Source: Microstegium vimineum
Lineage: Eukaryota; Streptophyta; Magnoliopsida; Poales; Poaceae
DNA: 64,000 nucleotides
Direction: 5' to 3'
NCBI GenBank assembly: GCA_022036555.1
Contig: CM039128.1
Location: 25,862,719 to 25,926,718, forward strand
Both the position numbers and the translations under genes were made by a program. Below, piece after piece: positions 34,231 through 46,111 of this stretch. Position 1 is the stretch's first letter. Each line of letters starts with the position of its first letter. The notes under the pieces were generated by a model. It was not told the origin of the DNA, made no database searches, and saw nothing but the letters and a program-made list of their open reading frames with translations.

Positions 34231-35601
34231 GAACCACAAATACCACAAATCTCAAAGGAAGAAGAAATTCAACATCTAAACCATTCATTTGAGTTCGAGG
34301 CTAACCTTTCATATGATCTTGCTGGTTTTGGGAATGCCCACAATTATCGTATCCAAAAGAGACCTTCTAAGAAACATCTTTCTAGACCTCTCGTGAAGGA
34401 ATCTCTTTGGAAACCTCCTGCAACAACATCATCTTGTGCCTCGACTTCCCACATGGCACATCAATAAAAGCTTGGGATATTTGATGAAGAAATGTCGAGT
34501 GAGCTTATAGAAGAAGAACTAGAGTGTTTAGAATCCAAGTCTAACCTCTCCTTTTCTATGCCCACATCTGACTTATCTTGTGAACCCATCCTTGATCCTG
34601 ATGATTCCCCATGTGTTCCTTCATTCAAGTCTTATGATGACCCACTTAATGACTTCGGGAATTCATTAAGACACTCGAGGCATGGAAGCCATGAGGGCCA
34701 TAAATCTGACCAAGAGGAGCATAATCAACGGTTAGAGCCTTTGTCTACCGTTATAAGTCAAGAATGGTTGGATGAGGCCAAATCCTCAAAGGAAGTAACT
34801 AAAATGCCCACACATGTGAGGAGAATATCCTGTCAAGTGTTGGGCATTGATAGTGAAATTTGCTACGATCCTAGCCTCGGGATCAACATCATTCCTCATT
34901 TCCATGTTCCAACATCATCAAAAAATCATCTATCCCAATCACAAAAACACCTTAGACTCCTTAATGGTCAAATCCTTGATTGTTTAGGAGTCCTTCATGA
35001 TGTTCTTGTGGTGGTTGATGATATGAAGATCTTCCTAGATTTCCACATCTTTGACCTTCCTGGACTTTCCTTTCATCTCACTTTTATCAGAAGGCCAATC
35101 ATGAGAATCTTGGAGAACACAACAGGAAATGAGAAGCTTGATCATAGAATAGGTGAAGATTATCTACCCATTTGGTCTTCCTGACCTCTCATCAAAGGGT
35201 TAGAATCTAAACCAGTTCTTGATCCACGGGGTGAGCTAATGTCAATCTCGCCAACAGCCATGACTCATTCAAGCCTTGAGAATGACTTGAAATGTCATGA
35301 GAAAGAAAGTGCTCACCCATTCTTTGAAAGGGAGAATGATGTCAATGAGCATGGAAGTTATACTCCGATCTTCCAATCAAATCCATGCTCAAATGAGAAA
35401 TCTCCCAAATCAATCCTTCCCTCGACCATGACTACACACATGATCTATAACCCCTTCATTCTTCTTGTTTCAAAAATATTTGCAAGGATGGTTGTAGATG
35501 TGTTTGTCTACCATAAATTTTGCAAATCTCATAGTGGTTTTAGTCTTAAGGATAGGTTTGAAAATGTTGGAGTTGAAGGGGAAACCGCTTCACCAACATA
35601 A
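34231..35601 (+). pseudogene. gag/protease-like reading frame of F
   Basis: A single frame runs from the left junction to TAA 35599-35601 with two internal stops, TAA 34465-34467 and TGA 35182-35184. The N-terminal half is acidic (SSELIEEELECLESKS). The segment NGQILDCLGVLHDVLVVVDD followed by FLDFHIFDLP resembles the second half of plant retropepsin-like domains (normally ending in a LIGRP motif, here FIRRP). No RT or integrase follows. Confidence in the protease comparison is modest. Confidence 0.5.
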
Positions 35602-35700
35602 GTTACAACTTGAAGGTTTCCCAAAGACAAGCTTGTGTCTTAAAATTAAGCACTTTTGGGAGCTAACCCAAGTCTTCTTCTTTTCCATTAAAGTTTGCTA

Positions 35701-35720
35701 ATATATATATATATATATAA
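35701..35720. repeat. (TA)n microsatellite
   Basis: About ten TA dinucleotides occur just after the end of the F reading frame. Confidence 0.9.
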
Positions 35721-36950
35721 CAAAAAAAAATATTTCTAGTTTCCCAAAATTCTAAACTGAATAAAATGACTTTGTAAAAAGAGATTAAAGGAATATTTGT
35801 GAAATTGTTCCTTCGGGTATTTTTGTCACTAACCATTTCAGGTTTGAACAAAAAGAATGATGGAGAAAAACACAAGGTATGTCCAACCAAACATCCTTCA
35901 ATAATGAAGCACATTTAAAAGAAAATTTGACATCCTAGACTTGGATTTTCACATTGTAAAATGTTGCAAAATCCAAGTATGAGGGAGTGGATTTTTCTAA
36001 GAAATTCATCACATGCTTCATTCTTAATTTTGTTTGGATGTCTGTTACTTGCTTTCTCTTTATACCTTGCTCATCTTGCTAGTCATATAAATAATAAAAA
36101 TCATAAAAAAATTTGCAAATGCTATCTGGTTCACCATCCATGCTCTTGTCTCTTTTAAGTGAATTCTTTATGCCTTCATACTTCCTAGTTCTATTTTGAG
36201 TATGCTTTGGTTTGGGAGTAGTGTACATACTCCTATAAGCTCTTTAATTTAAGCATGGTGCTTAGGTTAAATAGTTTTCCTTAATCAAATTAGACATGGT
36301 GTCAAGTTTGATTAATGTACCAAAAGTAAACTTGTATGGAATTTGGTTGTGCTCTTGGACTAACCAATGCATGATAGCTTCAAAATTTTGGTGGTTAAGT
36401 CATGAGATCTTTCATAGAGACAAATCAAGGGTTGAGGTAGTAATGAAATAATCTTGCAGATCTTTGCCTCAACCTTGCTTAACTTTTAAAAAACTGGTGA
36501 ACAATGATGGGACATCTCTTTCTGTGCTAAAATGCTGAAATCAACTTTTCTATAGCATAAAAGATGTCTTCTGTTTCTATGACAATAATGCCCCTGCTTC
36601 GAATCATATGTGAATTCCTTCGGGTATATGTTGTCCACTAATCCTTTGCAGGAGAGAAGCAATGAATGGAGAAAAAGGGTCTGAGTACAACGCGACGATT
36701 CACAGAAGAAAGACCATTCGCCATCAGCAATGTCATGACGCAAGGAATCGTCACGCTTCGAGATTACGGCTACAACACCTATAAAAGTAAATGGCCAACG
36801 TCTTAAAGTTTTCTATGAGCATGAAATTCCTGAGCAATAAATTAATATGATATATTTTCTTCTTAATCCAAATTAGAACTAAAATCTACATGTTTTAACT
36901 TTTTTGTTCAAATTTCGAAAAAGACCTTAGAAATGGCCTATACTCAGCCT
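35721..36950. other. AT-rich non-coding part of F
   Basis: No frame of interest is present. A purine-rich stretch near 35975-35990 (GTATGAGGGAGTGGA) could be a polypurine tract. CTATAAAAG at 36779-36787 is a TATA-like sequence. An LTR is likely but its borders cannot be set. Confidence 0.4.
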
Positions 36951-37280
36951 TGACTCCCCCTCATGAAAGATCGGCCCATTTGGCCTCTAAAGTGGTTCGG
37001 CCGAACCTATCTTTGGGCCAAACAGCCCGAAACTTCATGAGCTGACTCACCTGACCCTTGACTTCCCCCTCATGAAAGTCGGCCCATTTGGCCACTTTAG
37101 TGGTTCGGCCGAACCTGTGTTTGGGCCAAACAACCCGAAACTTCACGAGACGACTCACCTAACCCTTGACTTCCCCCTCATGAAAGGACGACCCATTTGG
37201 CCACTTAAGTGGTTCGGCCGAACCTATGTTTGGCCCAATCAGCCCGACACTTCACGAGCTGACTCACCTGACTCGATCAA
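36951..37280. repeat. three 108-bp tandem repeats in F
   Basis: Each unit has CCCCCTCATGAAAG, TTTGGCC, GTGGTTCGGCCGAACCT, AACTTCA and GACTCACCT. CATGAAAG recurs at 36962, 37071 and 37179, which gives periods of 109 and 108 bp. Units differ by point changes. Each contains the palindrome GGTTCGGCCGAACC. Confidence 0.9.
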
Positions 37281-37579
37281 GTTCGAAACCTAGCTCCTTC
37301 ATTCAAAATCTTTCAAAAAGCGTTCGGTCGAACGTGGTTTTGGCTCCTGAGCCATGCCCATTGCTCCTAAGCGCTGGACCGACATTCCTATCCTGTTTCC
37401 GGCACGATCCAAGTAAAAATAGAGGTGAAGGACGTTGAATTCTCTCTTCTTAACCTCTCCCTCTCCTTCTTCCTCATCTCACTTTGTTCTTCTTCACCAC
37501 CAGTAGAAATTCTATCTCCTCTTGCTTCCCTTCTCTCCTTGCCTGACCTCACCATGGTTCCACCAAGAAGAAGAGCGAA

Positions 37580-37723
37580 ATGGAAAAATTTCTACGTGTT
37601 GTTGCCAAAGAAAGCACTACCAACTTAGAAGAAAGAGTTTCTAAGGAGAGAATGACGCGTCTCGATCTTGAAGATAGCTTTAATGATCTTCACATTATCA
37701 CTAATGCAAAGTTCAAAGAGTTT
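37580..37723 (+). pseudogene. gag-like coding start of F, cut by E
   Basis: From ATG 37580 the frame MEKFLRVVAKESTTNLEERV stays open to the junction with the E LTR at 37723 (about 48 codons), rich in charged residues and likely helical. An alternative ATG at 37554 (MVPPRRRAKWKNF) is in another frame and stops early. It looks like a truncated gag N-terminus, but no domain is recognised. Confidence 0.4.
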
Positions 37724-38860
37724 TCGGAGCTTGGATTGCAATGCTTAGGCTAGGTAGTTCACTCAATGTATCTAGGGTGGTCTTTGGGAAATAGCCAAAG
37801 CCCGATAAGTAGGGGGTAACGGGTTATCCCTCATTCCATCTCTTGAACCCTAATCACTTGCCCCCTTTCTCTCTCTCTAGTTCATGAGATCCCTAGGTTG
37901 TTTCTACCAACCTTTGTAAGAACTTGGTTTTGTTGTGAGGAATTGGAGGTCGTAACCTCCGTAAGCCATGGTGGCTTCGTTTTTGTGATCGTGTCCCCAT
38001 TTTGCTTGTGTTCTTAGTGTTTTGCTTTTTGCTCCCTCTTTTCCCGAGATGATTTCTCTTTGAAGGGAGTAGCTCTTGCAAATCCGTTTGAACCAAGTTG
38101 TTTGTAATCATGAGGAGCATCTTTGCACCGAAGGAATTCTCCTCAAACCTCATGAGTGCGTAGATCGGGCGATTTCTTTGTGGCGCTCTTTGTTTTTCCT
38201 TTTCTCCCACAAATCCGAGTGTTCCCGTTTATCCTCTCCAAATTGAACGATGATTTCTTCGGGATAGCTCCCCAACTGCACTAGTATCATGCCTACAAAG
38301 TTTGGTTGCAATTAGTGATCATTTGGTTGAGTTTTGGGAAGCTTTGGCGGAGAGAAATCCGTTTTTCACAAAGAACATTTTTCTGAGCGTGAGCTCCGGA
38401 CTAACCTCCGGACCACTTTGACTAGGCTCCGGAACATAGGCCACTGGTCCGGTGGTCAAGTCCAGGGTGACTGTCTAACAGCTTAGAGCGTCGGACTAGA
38501 GTCATTGGTCCGACGGTGAGCGTCGGACGAGTTGTCCGAAGCCTGGTTGCTTACTGTTTTCGTGAGTCATTTTTCTTAGTGAGCGTCAGACCAGAGTCCG
38601 GAGCTAGGGAGCTCCCTGCATGTTTTCTGAGTGAGCTTCAGACTTCCAATAGTGACCGTTGGACTAGTCCGGAGGTGCTTTGGTAAGCACCGGACCAAAG
38701 GCTCCGGACCACTTCCATTGGTCCGGAGGTCTTGACTGAACTGGTCTGGAGCAACTAGGTAAGCAACTGGGTTTGGTTTTTGGGAAGAGTGGCCCGAACA
38801 TTTCAAGAGAAATTTGAGGCTCCCATTCACCCCCCTATGGTCGCCATTCTCGGTCCTTCA
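37724..38860 (+). repeat. 5' LTR of Sirevirus E, first part missing
   Basis: Homologous to the D LTR from about 675 bp after its start to the terminus CGGTCCTTCA at 38860. The left junction with F is at about 37724. It includes the CCGGAC palindrome cluster at about 38390-38760. Confidence 0.85.
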
Positions 38861-38862
38861 AT

Positions 38863-38873
38863 TGGTATCAGAG
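38863..38873 (+). other. primer-binding site of E
   Basis: TGGTATCAGAG, two bases after the LTR end, is complementary to the 3' end of initiator methionine tRNA, the standard Ty1/copia primer. Confidence 0.9.
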
Positions 38874-38923
38874 TCGGTTAAGGATCATTCCATCTTACAT
38901 AGTTCTTGATCCGCGAAGGCGAC

Positions 38924-39743
38924 ATGGAGCGAGAAGTTGGCAAACCTCTGTTTTTCGATGGAACGAACTTCTCCTATTGGAAGGTGCGCATGTCCGCCTA
39001 TCTACAAGGAGTTGATTCGAACATATGGGAGATTTGTGAGAATGAGGGCTATCGTGTTCTTGCGGCTCGTGTTGACCAACTCCAAATCACTCAACATAAC
39101 GCAAATAGTAGAGCATGTAGCATCCTCTTCTCGAGTTTGTCTCTTCCTGAGTTTGAGCGAGTCTCGAACCTCACTACGGCATGAGAGATCTGGCAAACAC
39201 TTGTGAGATATCATGAGGGCAACCCTCAGATCAATTCCAGACTCTTGGACATGTACCGTAGGGAGTACAAGAACTTTGTTCAGTTGGCCAGCGAATCTGT
39301 TGACGGGATGTTCACTCGCTTCCAATCTATCTTCAACAAGATGCATGCTAATTGAGCCAACTTACCCTATGATGATCATGGGATGGCTATCAAGCTTTTG
39401 CATGCTCTTGATCGGAGGGTATGGGAGATGAAGGTGGCTGCCATTCAGGAGTCACCGGGCTATGATGCCCTGACCGTGGACGAGCTGTTCAGCAAGCTCA
39501 AGTTCTCGGAGATTGACAACCAGACTCGGGCCAAGCTTGAGAACCCGTCGAAACCATCTATGGCATTGGTTTCTGGCCCCGGCGGTACATCTTCTTCCTC
39601 CTCTGACCATTCACACGCTTTGTCTTTGATTTATGTGACAGAGGAGCAACTGGAGGCTCTTGGCCCTAGTCATCACTAGGTTCTCACGGTTTCACAACAA
39701 ACGTTTGAATCGGCAACGTGGTGGCTCAGCCAAGGGGTGCTAC
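38924..39743 (+). pseudogene. gag N-terminal part of Sirevirus E
   Basis: From ATG 38924 (MEREVGKPLFFDGTNFSYWKVRMSAYL) this is a copia-type gag of the UBN2 kind, with the conserved YWKVRM. Stops: TGA 39182-39184 and a TGA near 39353. A frameshift lies near 39660. The reading continues RFSRFHNKRLNRQRGGSAKGCY and is interrupted by the 39744 insertion exactly inside the zinc knuckle codons. Confidence 0.87.
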
Positions 39744-42700
39744 TGTGATGGAACCGTCCAGATTATAAGAGATCAAGTGCTAAAGTAGCTGACTTAGCTA
39801 CCACTTAAAACACTTGAGCCCATATAATCCCGGTAGTCCGGAAATCTCGAAGAATTTCTAACATCAACTCAGGATCGCGTACATTCAGGGATACACATTC
39901 GAACGAGCCACAAATCAACCGAAAATACTTAACGTACAAAATAAAGTTATTACAGCACTTTGTTCCAAATAAAAGTAGTACTTACGCCACAACACCTATG
40001 GCCAAATACAACATTGTTTGAAACTGAACTGGGAGTTTTTTTTTAAAAGACAGGGGTGCCCATGATGTCATGTCCGACAATAGCAAAAGATGAGCTTGTA
40101 GAAGACCTTGCCCAAGGCCTACTCCTCTTCTCCTTCAACAGGGTAGAGACAGTGCTTACAATAGCCGAAGTATACTTGGCCATCTGCAACAAACGGGATA
40201 AACCCTGAGTACAGGAATGTACTCAGCTAGACTTACCCGTCTAACTGAAAATAAAGACTCCAAGGATATGCATGGCTGTATCTGGAGTTGGGTAAGCTTT
40301 ACTTTGCGGAAATGCTTAAATTAAAGGAGTTCACTTTAATGATGCGGTGAGCAGTCATCTTTTATCCTACTAATTATCTCTAGGTTATTGCATCTATACT
40401 AGAGCACACACTTGATCTACGCAAACAATATAATAACATATATCCAATTCCTTCATCAATATTTTAGTAGAACCATTAAGATGTCACATGGAGTTGTACC
40501 GTGGTGAAGCTCAGCATAATCCCCTATATCTAGTGGGGGGCGGCAATTCGAATCGATATACACCAGCTGGTAAGATTACCTTTAACACACGCCCATACTT
40601 TCCCCGTCGGGTCAGCATTAGGTTACCACTCAACAAAGTCCAGGTGGTAATCGACGCGGGCTCGCATTGGTCCACCCAATTGTAGAAAATAGATGGCCAC
40701 CACGGGGCAGATCGTATCTACAGTCTAGAGGGTGCTCACAACAGATTGAGCTCCGTCCCGGACAGTGTTTACTCGGCTTCGGGGTCGACACTCCCGACAG
40801 CCCCTATGTGAAAGGGCGCATTCAAAGATGTAAGAGGGCCACCATCGTATACAAACCTACACGATCCAACGGACGGACTGCCCCCAAGTCTTGACCACTT
40901 GGTGCACTTGCCTTCCAGTTGACCGTATTTCATTACTACCATAGGTTCTTTCCACGATAGCAAAACTATAGCCAACCGTGATAGTATTACCCCTAAGGGA
41001 TAATACGAAACATAAAAAGAAAGGTAACCATTATTTCTAAGCATGCTAAGCGGTTGCTTTTACTTCTTATTAACAGGGTAACAAGGTAGGTAAAACAATA
41101 ATCAAGGAAGGTAATGCATCAATTTGGGATTCAAGCAACTCCTGTCACCTAATGCATCACAGTATAAAATACTCAATTAGATTAATTTGTAAAAACTGGG
41201 AGGCTTAAGAATGCTCCGGGGCTTGCCTTGAGAGAAGGTGGAGGGCTGGTGGTCAGGGCACTCAGGAAGGTTAGTGTCGAGCTCGTGGTACTCCTCGTAC
41301 AGCTCCTATACCTCCTGGGCTTCAGTCTCTGTGGGCTCCTGATGTTCCTCCACGGATCCTAATTGATTGCAATGCATAAATAAATAACGAATGATGCAGG
41401 GATGATGCTTGAACAGGATTTAACACACTAATAGAGATTCTAAGGATACAACCAAAGAACTACCACAACGCTACTAAGGGCTAGAGCTACTAGCAACAAG
41501 GGTAAACAGGCTATAACTTATTCTTAACAGAAGCTATGCTTAGAAACATATTTATCAGGAAAGTTCCATGATTACACAAACATGCACAAAGCCATCACAG
41601 GAACTTAAACTAAGAAAACAGCAGAAACATAGCTAACTTTGATAAAAACAGAAAGCAACTAATTAAACATTAGTACTGAAGACATTCTCCAAAAACATTT
41701 ATATAAGGACAACAGACAGCTCAGGACATACAGAATCTAACAACATGGATTTCACCAAACTCTAGATATAACAAACAAACATGGCATACATTACTGAAAA
41801 TAGAATAGGAAATCATTTCGGGAACGGGCTCGAGACACGCAGAGGCGCTCGAGGCAACTGACAGGCATGACCCTCGATTACTCGAGGTCCATCTACTGTC
41901 GAGCAGGAAGCAGAGAACGGTGCTGCAACGTGTTCTCGCCGACGGTGAAGTCTTCGATGGTGGGGTTGGTTGTGCTAGGCTCGGGATGACTACGCGCATC
42001 CACTGGTGGTGTTGGTTGAACCGGCGCGACCGTGAAGAGGGGTCGATGGTGTGCGGTGGCGGTGTAGCTCGGCGGTGCTACACGGTGAAGTGATCACCGG
42101 CAAAGCGAAGCTCGGCGCTGGGGTGCGTGAGCATCGTGGTGATGTGGTGAGTGCGGCTCGAGGGCTAGCTGAGCCAGAGAGGCTCCGTGGAAACCTGTCC
42201 ACGTGCAAGCTCTGCGGTGGCGGCAATGGCGCACGGCCAACGATGCTGTGACGACACGAATCGGACTGAAGCTAGAGGAACGGCGTTCTCACCTCGGCTA
42301 TCTCTGGTGAAGCTTCCACGAAGATGGAGGCGTCGGAGACGAGACGGTGACGGATGAACACTGCTTGGTCAGTGCGGTGGCGGCTCGAGATCGAGGAACG
42401 GCGAAAGGCGTTCCGACGACTGGAGTCCACTGCTGGTTAAACAGAGGCGAGCAGCGTGGTTGTGAGGCAAAGGCGAAAACTAGAAGGAGAAAGATTGAGC
42501 AGAGGAGCTCGGGTGGTGGTGGATTGGAGAAGAAGGCACTTGCGGTGCTCGGAACTCTCGGTGCGAAGAAGGCAGAGAATGCGAGCGATTGCGCGAGTGC
42601 GGATGAGTGTGGATGAGTGTGGGAGGTGGAGGAGGTATAGGCGTTCCTCCTTGCACGGTCATGGCCGACCGTGATACGATGGGACGGCGATGGCAGCGAC

Positions 42701-43653
42701 GCTGGCGTGCTTGCGGCGAGCGAAATAGAGCGGGACTTGGTCGACGCGCCGTTAGCGCGGATTCGCGTTTGATTGCGAAAGAGACAAGGCAGGGCGCTGA
42801 TCAGACGCGGCACTGCGGCGGCGTTACTGCGAAACGACGGCACGGCGCGCGGCAGGGCTGCTGGCAGGTCTGCGGCGGCGAAGCAGGGCGTCAGTGGCGG
42901 GAAAACGATGCCGACTTGGTCCTAGCGCCGTTAACGCGGATTTGAGTGAGACAGAGCGAGCAGCGACAGCGATGTCGGCGCAGTGCCGAAGCGGCGGTGA
43001 TGGCGTGTTCCACTTCCGCGGTCAGGCACCGTCGACCACGCGGCGGATGACTCCGACGTACGGCTCAGCCGTGGTCGGGTGAGTGCGCGCGGGTGTGCGC
43101 GGCACGTGCGTGTGGTGAGCACGCGCGGGAGAGGGGTCGATATCAAGGGTAGGGTCGATTGGCTGATCGAGCCTCCGACTCGGTCGAGCCTTCCGTGCGG
43201 GGTCGTTCGTCCAAGCCTCGGTTCGTCACTTCGAGGGGTCGAAGTCGAGGTGGCGTCGATAGACTGACTGGTCGAGCCTCTGGCTCGGTCGAGCCTCTGG
43301 CCCGGGGTCGTTCGATCGAACCCTCGGTCCGTCACGTTCATCGAGCGGTGGTCGAGGTCGAGGGGTGGTGCTCGGCCTGTCTCGATTCTGATTTCTTTTT
43401 TTTCCATTTTCTTTTATTTGATAAAACTAAGCAGGGTAACTAAACATGAAGCAAACCCTACTTTACTCTAAGCATAGCAAGGTTTAACTAAATAGGTTAA
43501 TCACAAGATTAAGCACAAAACACCTATTCAATTCTAGTTTCAAACATATAAACACACACATGAAATGATAGCATATGCAAACATGAATGCAATGAAATGA
43601 TGTGCTTAGTGGCTAATGATGATCCTAATGCAAGCTTGACACAGGGTGTCATA
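39744..43653 (-). mobile_element. putative long solo LTR or non-autonomous element (3.9 kb)
   Basis: Flanked by a perfect 5-bp duplication GCTAC (39739-39743 and 43654-43658). The ends are TGTGATGG and GTGTCATA, close to an inverted TGTGA...TCACA. No gag, pol or transposase frame is present. The part 42000-43400 is GC-rich with short Arg/Ala-rich frames only; the rest is unremarkable AT-rich sequence. A long solo LTR of a chromovirus-like Ty3/gypsy element is my best reading, with a non-autonomous element as the alternative. Orientation is inferred from the TATGACACCC-type start on the - strand. Confidence 0.6.
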
Positions 43654-43658
43654 GCTAC

Positions 43659-45264
43659 CATTGCGGTGATGAGGATCACTTCATCGCAAACTGCCCCAAG
43701 AAAGCTGTGGGTGACTTCACCAAGCACAAGGACAAGCGCGAGCACCACTTCGAGGACAAGCACAAGCCCAAGGGCAGCTACAACCGAAGGTCTTCGAAGA
43801 AGGTGATCGACAAGGTGTAGGCCAAGCACCGAGTCTTTCTCGCCTCCCTCAGCGACATCGATGCCTCCTCCGACAGGAGGTGCTTCCTCAAGCGATGATG
43901 AGTCGAAGGGAAAGGTTGAGGACAAGTTCAACGGCCTATGCTTCTGCGCCGACGGCAAGCATGGTGGCTTTTGCACCATGGCAATTGAAGAAGGCAAGGT
44001 CGGCAAGCGCAAGGATGACTCCGACTACAACTCCGACACACCCGAGGTATCACTCACCGTCGAGTCCCTCTCTCTCGAGCTTGAGTCTCTGAACGACACC
44101 TTGATGAGTCAGGATGCGTTGCTCAAGCGTGCTGCATGTGAGAGGAATGATTTTAAGGCAAAATACCTTAGTGCACTTCATGAGCTAGATTTTGCTAAGG
44201 CGTCGGTGGTGGTTACCGAGGAGGTAGAGTCTGATGCTTGCGCCATTCACATGTCTGATCTTGTGACTCTCCAGGACAAGTATGGCACTCTACTTGAGGA
44301 GGTCAGTGAGCTGAAGGCTAGGCCTAGCTTACTTGGTGCGTGCAAGTATTGCTTAGGCTTGCGTTCTGAGCTAGCACAGAAGGATGATAGGATCACTGTG
44401 GTAGAGAAGGTCAGCTCAGATAGCACTAGAGAGTCAGATCTCTTTGAGGGTTTGGAGCTTGAGATCGCATTGTGCGGACATGACAAGATGTGTACCGAGG
44501 AGGAAAACACATACCTTCGGTCCATCTTGAGCTGGTTGTCTTGCCGAGAGCTGCAGTTGGGGATGTTGCTTAGCCAATGCAAGCGGGCTGCAACACGGGA
44601 GTAGGCTTTGCTATAGGTGGGAAGGATGACAACATGTTCGGTAAGATCGGTGAGTGCAGTGGTTTGAGCATGAGTGAGAAACCCACCACACCTCCCAAGT
44701 TTACCAAGATCACCCCACCTAAGCCTACCAATCCCTCTGAGTTTCCTATGAGAGATGGTGTGTTTGAAGAGCCACCCAAAACCACTCCACAGAAGCAAGT
44801 GTGGATTGCCAAACCGAACCATCTTCGCAACCCACTTACACACTGCCAGACATCTCTAGTGATCCCCTTCCTAAGAAAGCTAGAGCCACCCAACCCAACA
44901 AGAGAGTGCCTACCAAGAGTGTGGTGAGGTACCATTGTGAGTATTGTGAGCCGGATGGGCACTTGGCTGAGCTTTGCTTTAGGAGGAAGAGAGATAATCG
45001 GAGGCAGGTTGAGTTGAACAACCCGGACATGTACCACCCACGAGTTGGGGTGCGTGAACCAGAATTTCAGAGGCGCACTTCTAGGCCTAGAGGTACAATG
45101 ACTCAAGGTGCTAGGCCTCAGGAGGCGAGACCACGTGGTGGCCGTGCCCAGCGGGGTACCGGTCGTGACCCATACGACTACGGGCCTCGTGGCGGTGGCT
45201 TTACTCCACCCTTCTCTAGCGGACCACGTTTTCCCTATCATGGTGATTGCTATCCCTCCGTGGG
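43659..45264 (+). pseudogene. gag C-terminal part of Sirevirus E
   Basis: Resumes at the first zinc knuckle CYHCGDEDHFIANC (CX2CX4HX4C), then a basic stretch. A frameshift precedes a coiled-coil-like acidic region (43861-44604: SLSLELESLNDTLMSQDALL). A stop at 44602-44604 and another shift follow. A second knuckle CEYCEPDGHLAELC lies near 44938-44980, then an Arg/Gly-rich tail with DPYDYGPRGGGFTPPF. The two knuckles flanking a coiled coil fit Sirevirus gag. Confidence 0.85.
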
Positions 45265-45590
45265 GCAGGAGATGCGCCACACTGAGTATATCACTTTCGG
45301 GGACAAGAGTAAAGGTAAGGTTGTCTCCCGAGGGTCGATCCGAGTGAACTCTTCTTTTGTCCTCAAGGATGTTGCTTTGGTTGCGAATTTGCATTTTAAC
45401 CTTCTTTCGGTTTTGCAACTCCTTGATGATGGTTTTGAAGTGAGTTTCAAGCCTAATCTATCTCAGATTTTGGACTCTCGTGGTGAGCTTGTTTGCCGGA
45501 TTTTACGCTTCGGGAAGGTTTTTCGCGCAGATTTTTCTATCTCTTCCAGACCTTCTCGTTGTCTTCTTGCCGGTTCTTCTTCCGAGCTTT
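45265..45590 (+). pseudogene. protease remnant of Sirevirus E, active site deleted
   Basis: The reading goes directly from the gag tail (YPSVGQ) to RHTEYITFGDKSKGKV. In D these are separated by a gag tail and the catalytic MDSGCSC segment, so an internal deletion removed the active site while keeping the frame. The rest of the protease (RVNSSFVLKDVALVANLHFN, ILRFGKVFR) is present. Confidence 0.85.
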
Positions 45591-46111
45591 GGAAGTGGCA
45601 TAGGAGATTAGGACATTTGAGTTTTGACTTGCTTGCAAGGCTTAGCTCAATGGACCTTATCCAAGGATTGCCAAAGCTAAAGTTCGAGAAGGATTTGGTT
45701 TGTCATCCTTGCAGGCATGGCAAGATGGTAGCCGCTTCCCATCCTCCTGTGACTGAGGTCATAACCACTCGACCCAGCGAGCTCTTACACATGGACACAG
45801 TTGGTCCAGCTCGGGTCAGGTCGGAAGGAGGGAAGTGGTATGTGGTTGTAGTCATTGATGACTACTCGAGATACTCTTGGGTGTTCTTTTTGGAGAGTAA
45901 GGATGTGACTTTTCCACTTGTTCGAGATCTGATTTTGAGATTGCAAAATGAGCTACCTAAGAATGCCATGAGAGCTATCCACAGTGACAATGGCACAGAA
46001 TTCAAGAATGCTCACTTTGCAACTCTTTGTTCTTCTTTGGGTCTCGATCACCAGTTTTCCTCACCTCACACTCCCTAGCAGAACGGTGTTGTTGAGCGCA
46101 AGAATCGGACC
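45590..46111 (+). pseudogene. integrase N-terminal and core part of Sirevirus E
   Basis: WKWHRRLGHLSFDLLARLSS opens the pre-integrase domain, with VCHPCRHGKM as the zinc cysteines. Core: LLHMDTVGPARV (Asp), AIHSDNGTEF (Asp), QNGVVERKN (Glu). TAG 46076-46078 replaces a glutamine codon just before QNGVVE. The gene is then split by the H insertion at 46112 and resumes at 56948. Confidence 0.9.

Larger units (their letters stand above)
34231..37723 (+). mobile_element. F: orphan retroelement fragment between D and E
   Basis: Its sequence is unrelated to D and E and fills the space between the truncated end of D and the truncated LTR of E. It contains a gag/protease-like reading frame (34231-35601), an AT-rich non-coding stretch, a TATA box, 108-bp tandem repeats and a new short coding start (37580-37723). 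No terminal repeats or target duplication are recognised. The order suggests the end of one internal region, an LTR-like region, and the start of another. The family is unknown; non-autonomous Ty3/gypsy is the best guess. Confidence 0.5.

Noticed and set aside
42298..42843. A 181-codon frame on the - strand inside the 3.9-kb element.
   Set aside because: Low-complexity Ser/Pro/Arg composition in GC-rich DNA with open frames on the other strand as well; no domain.
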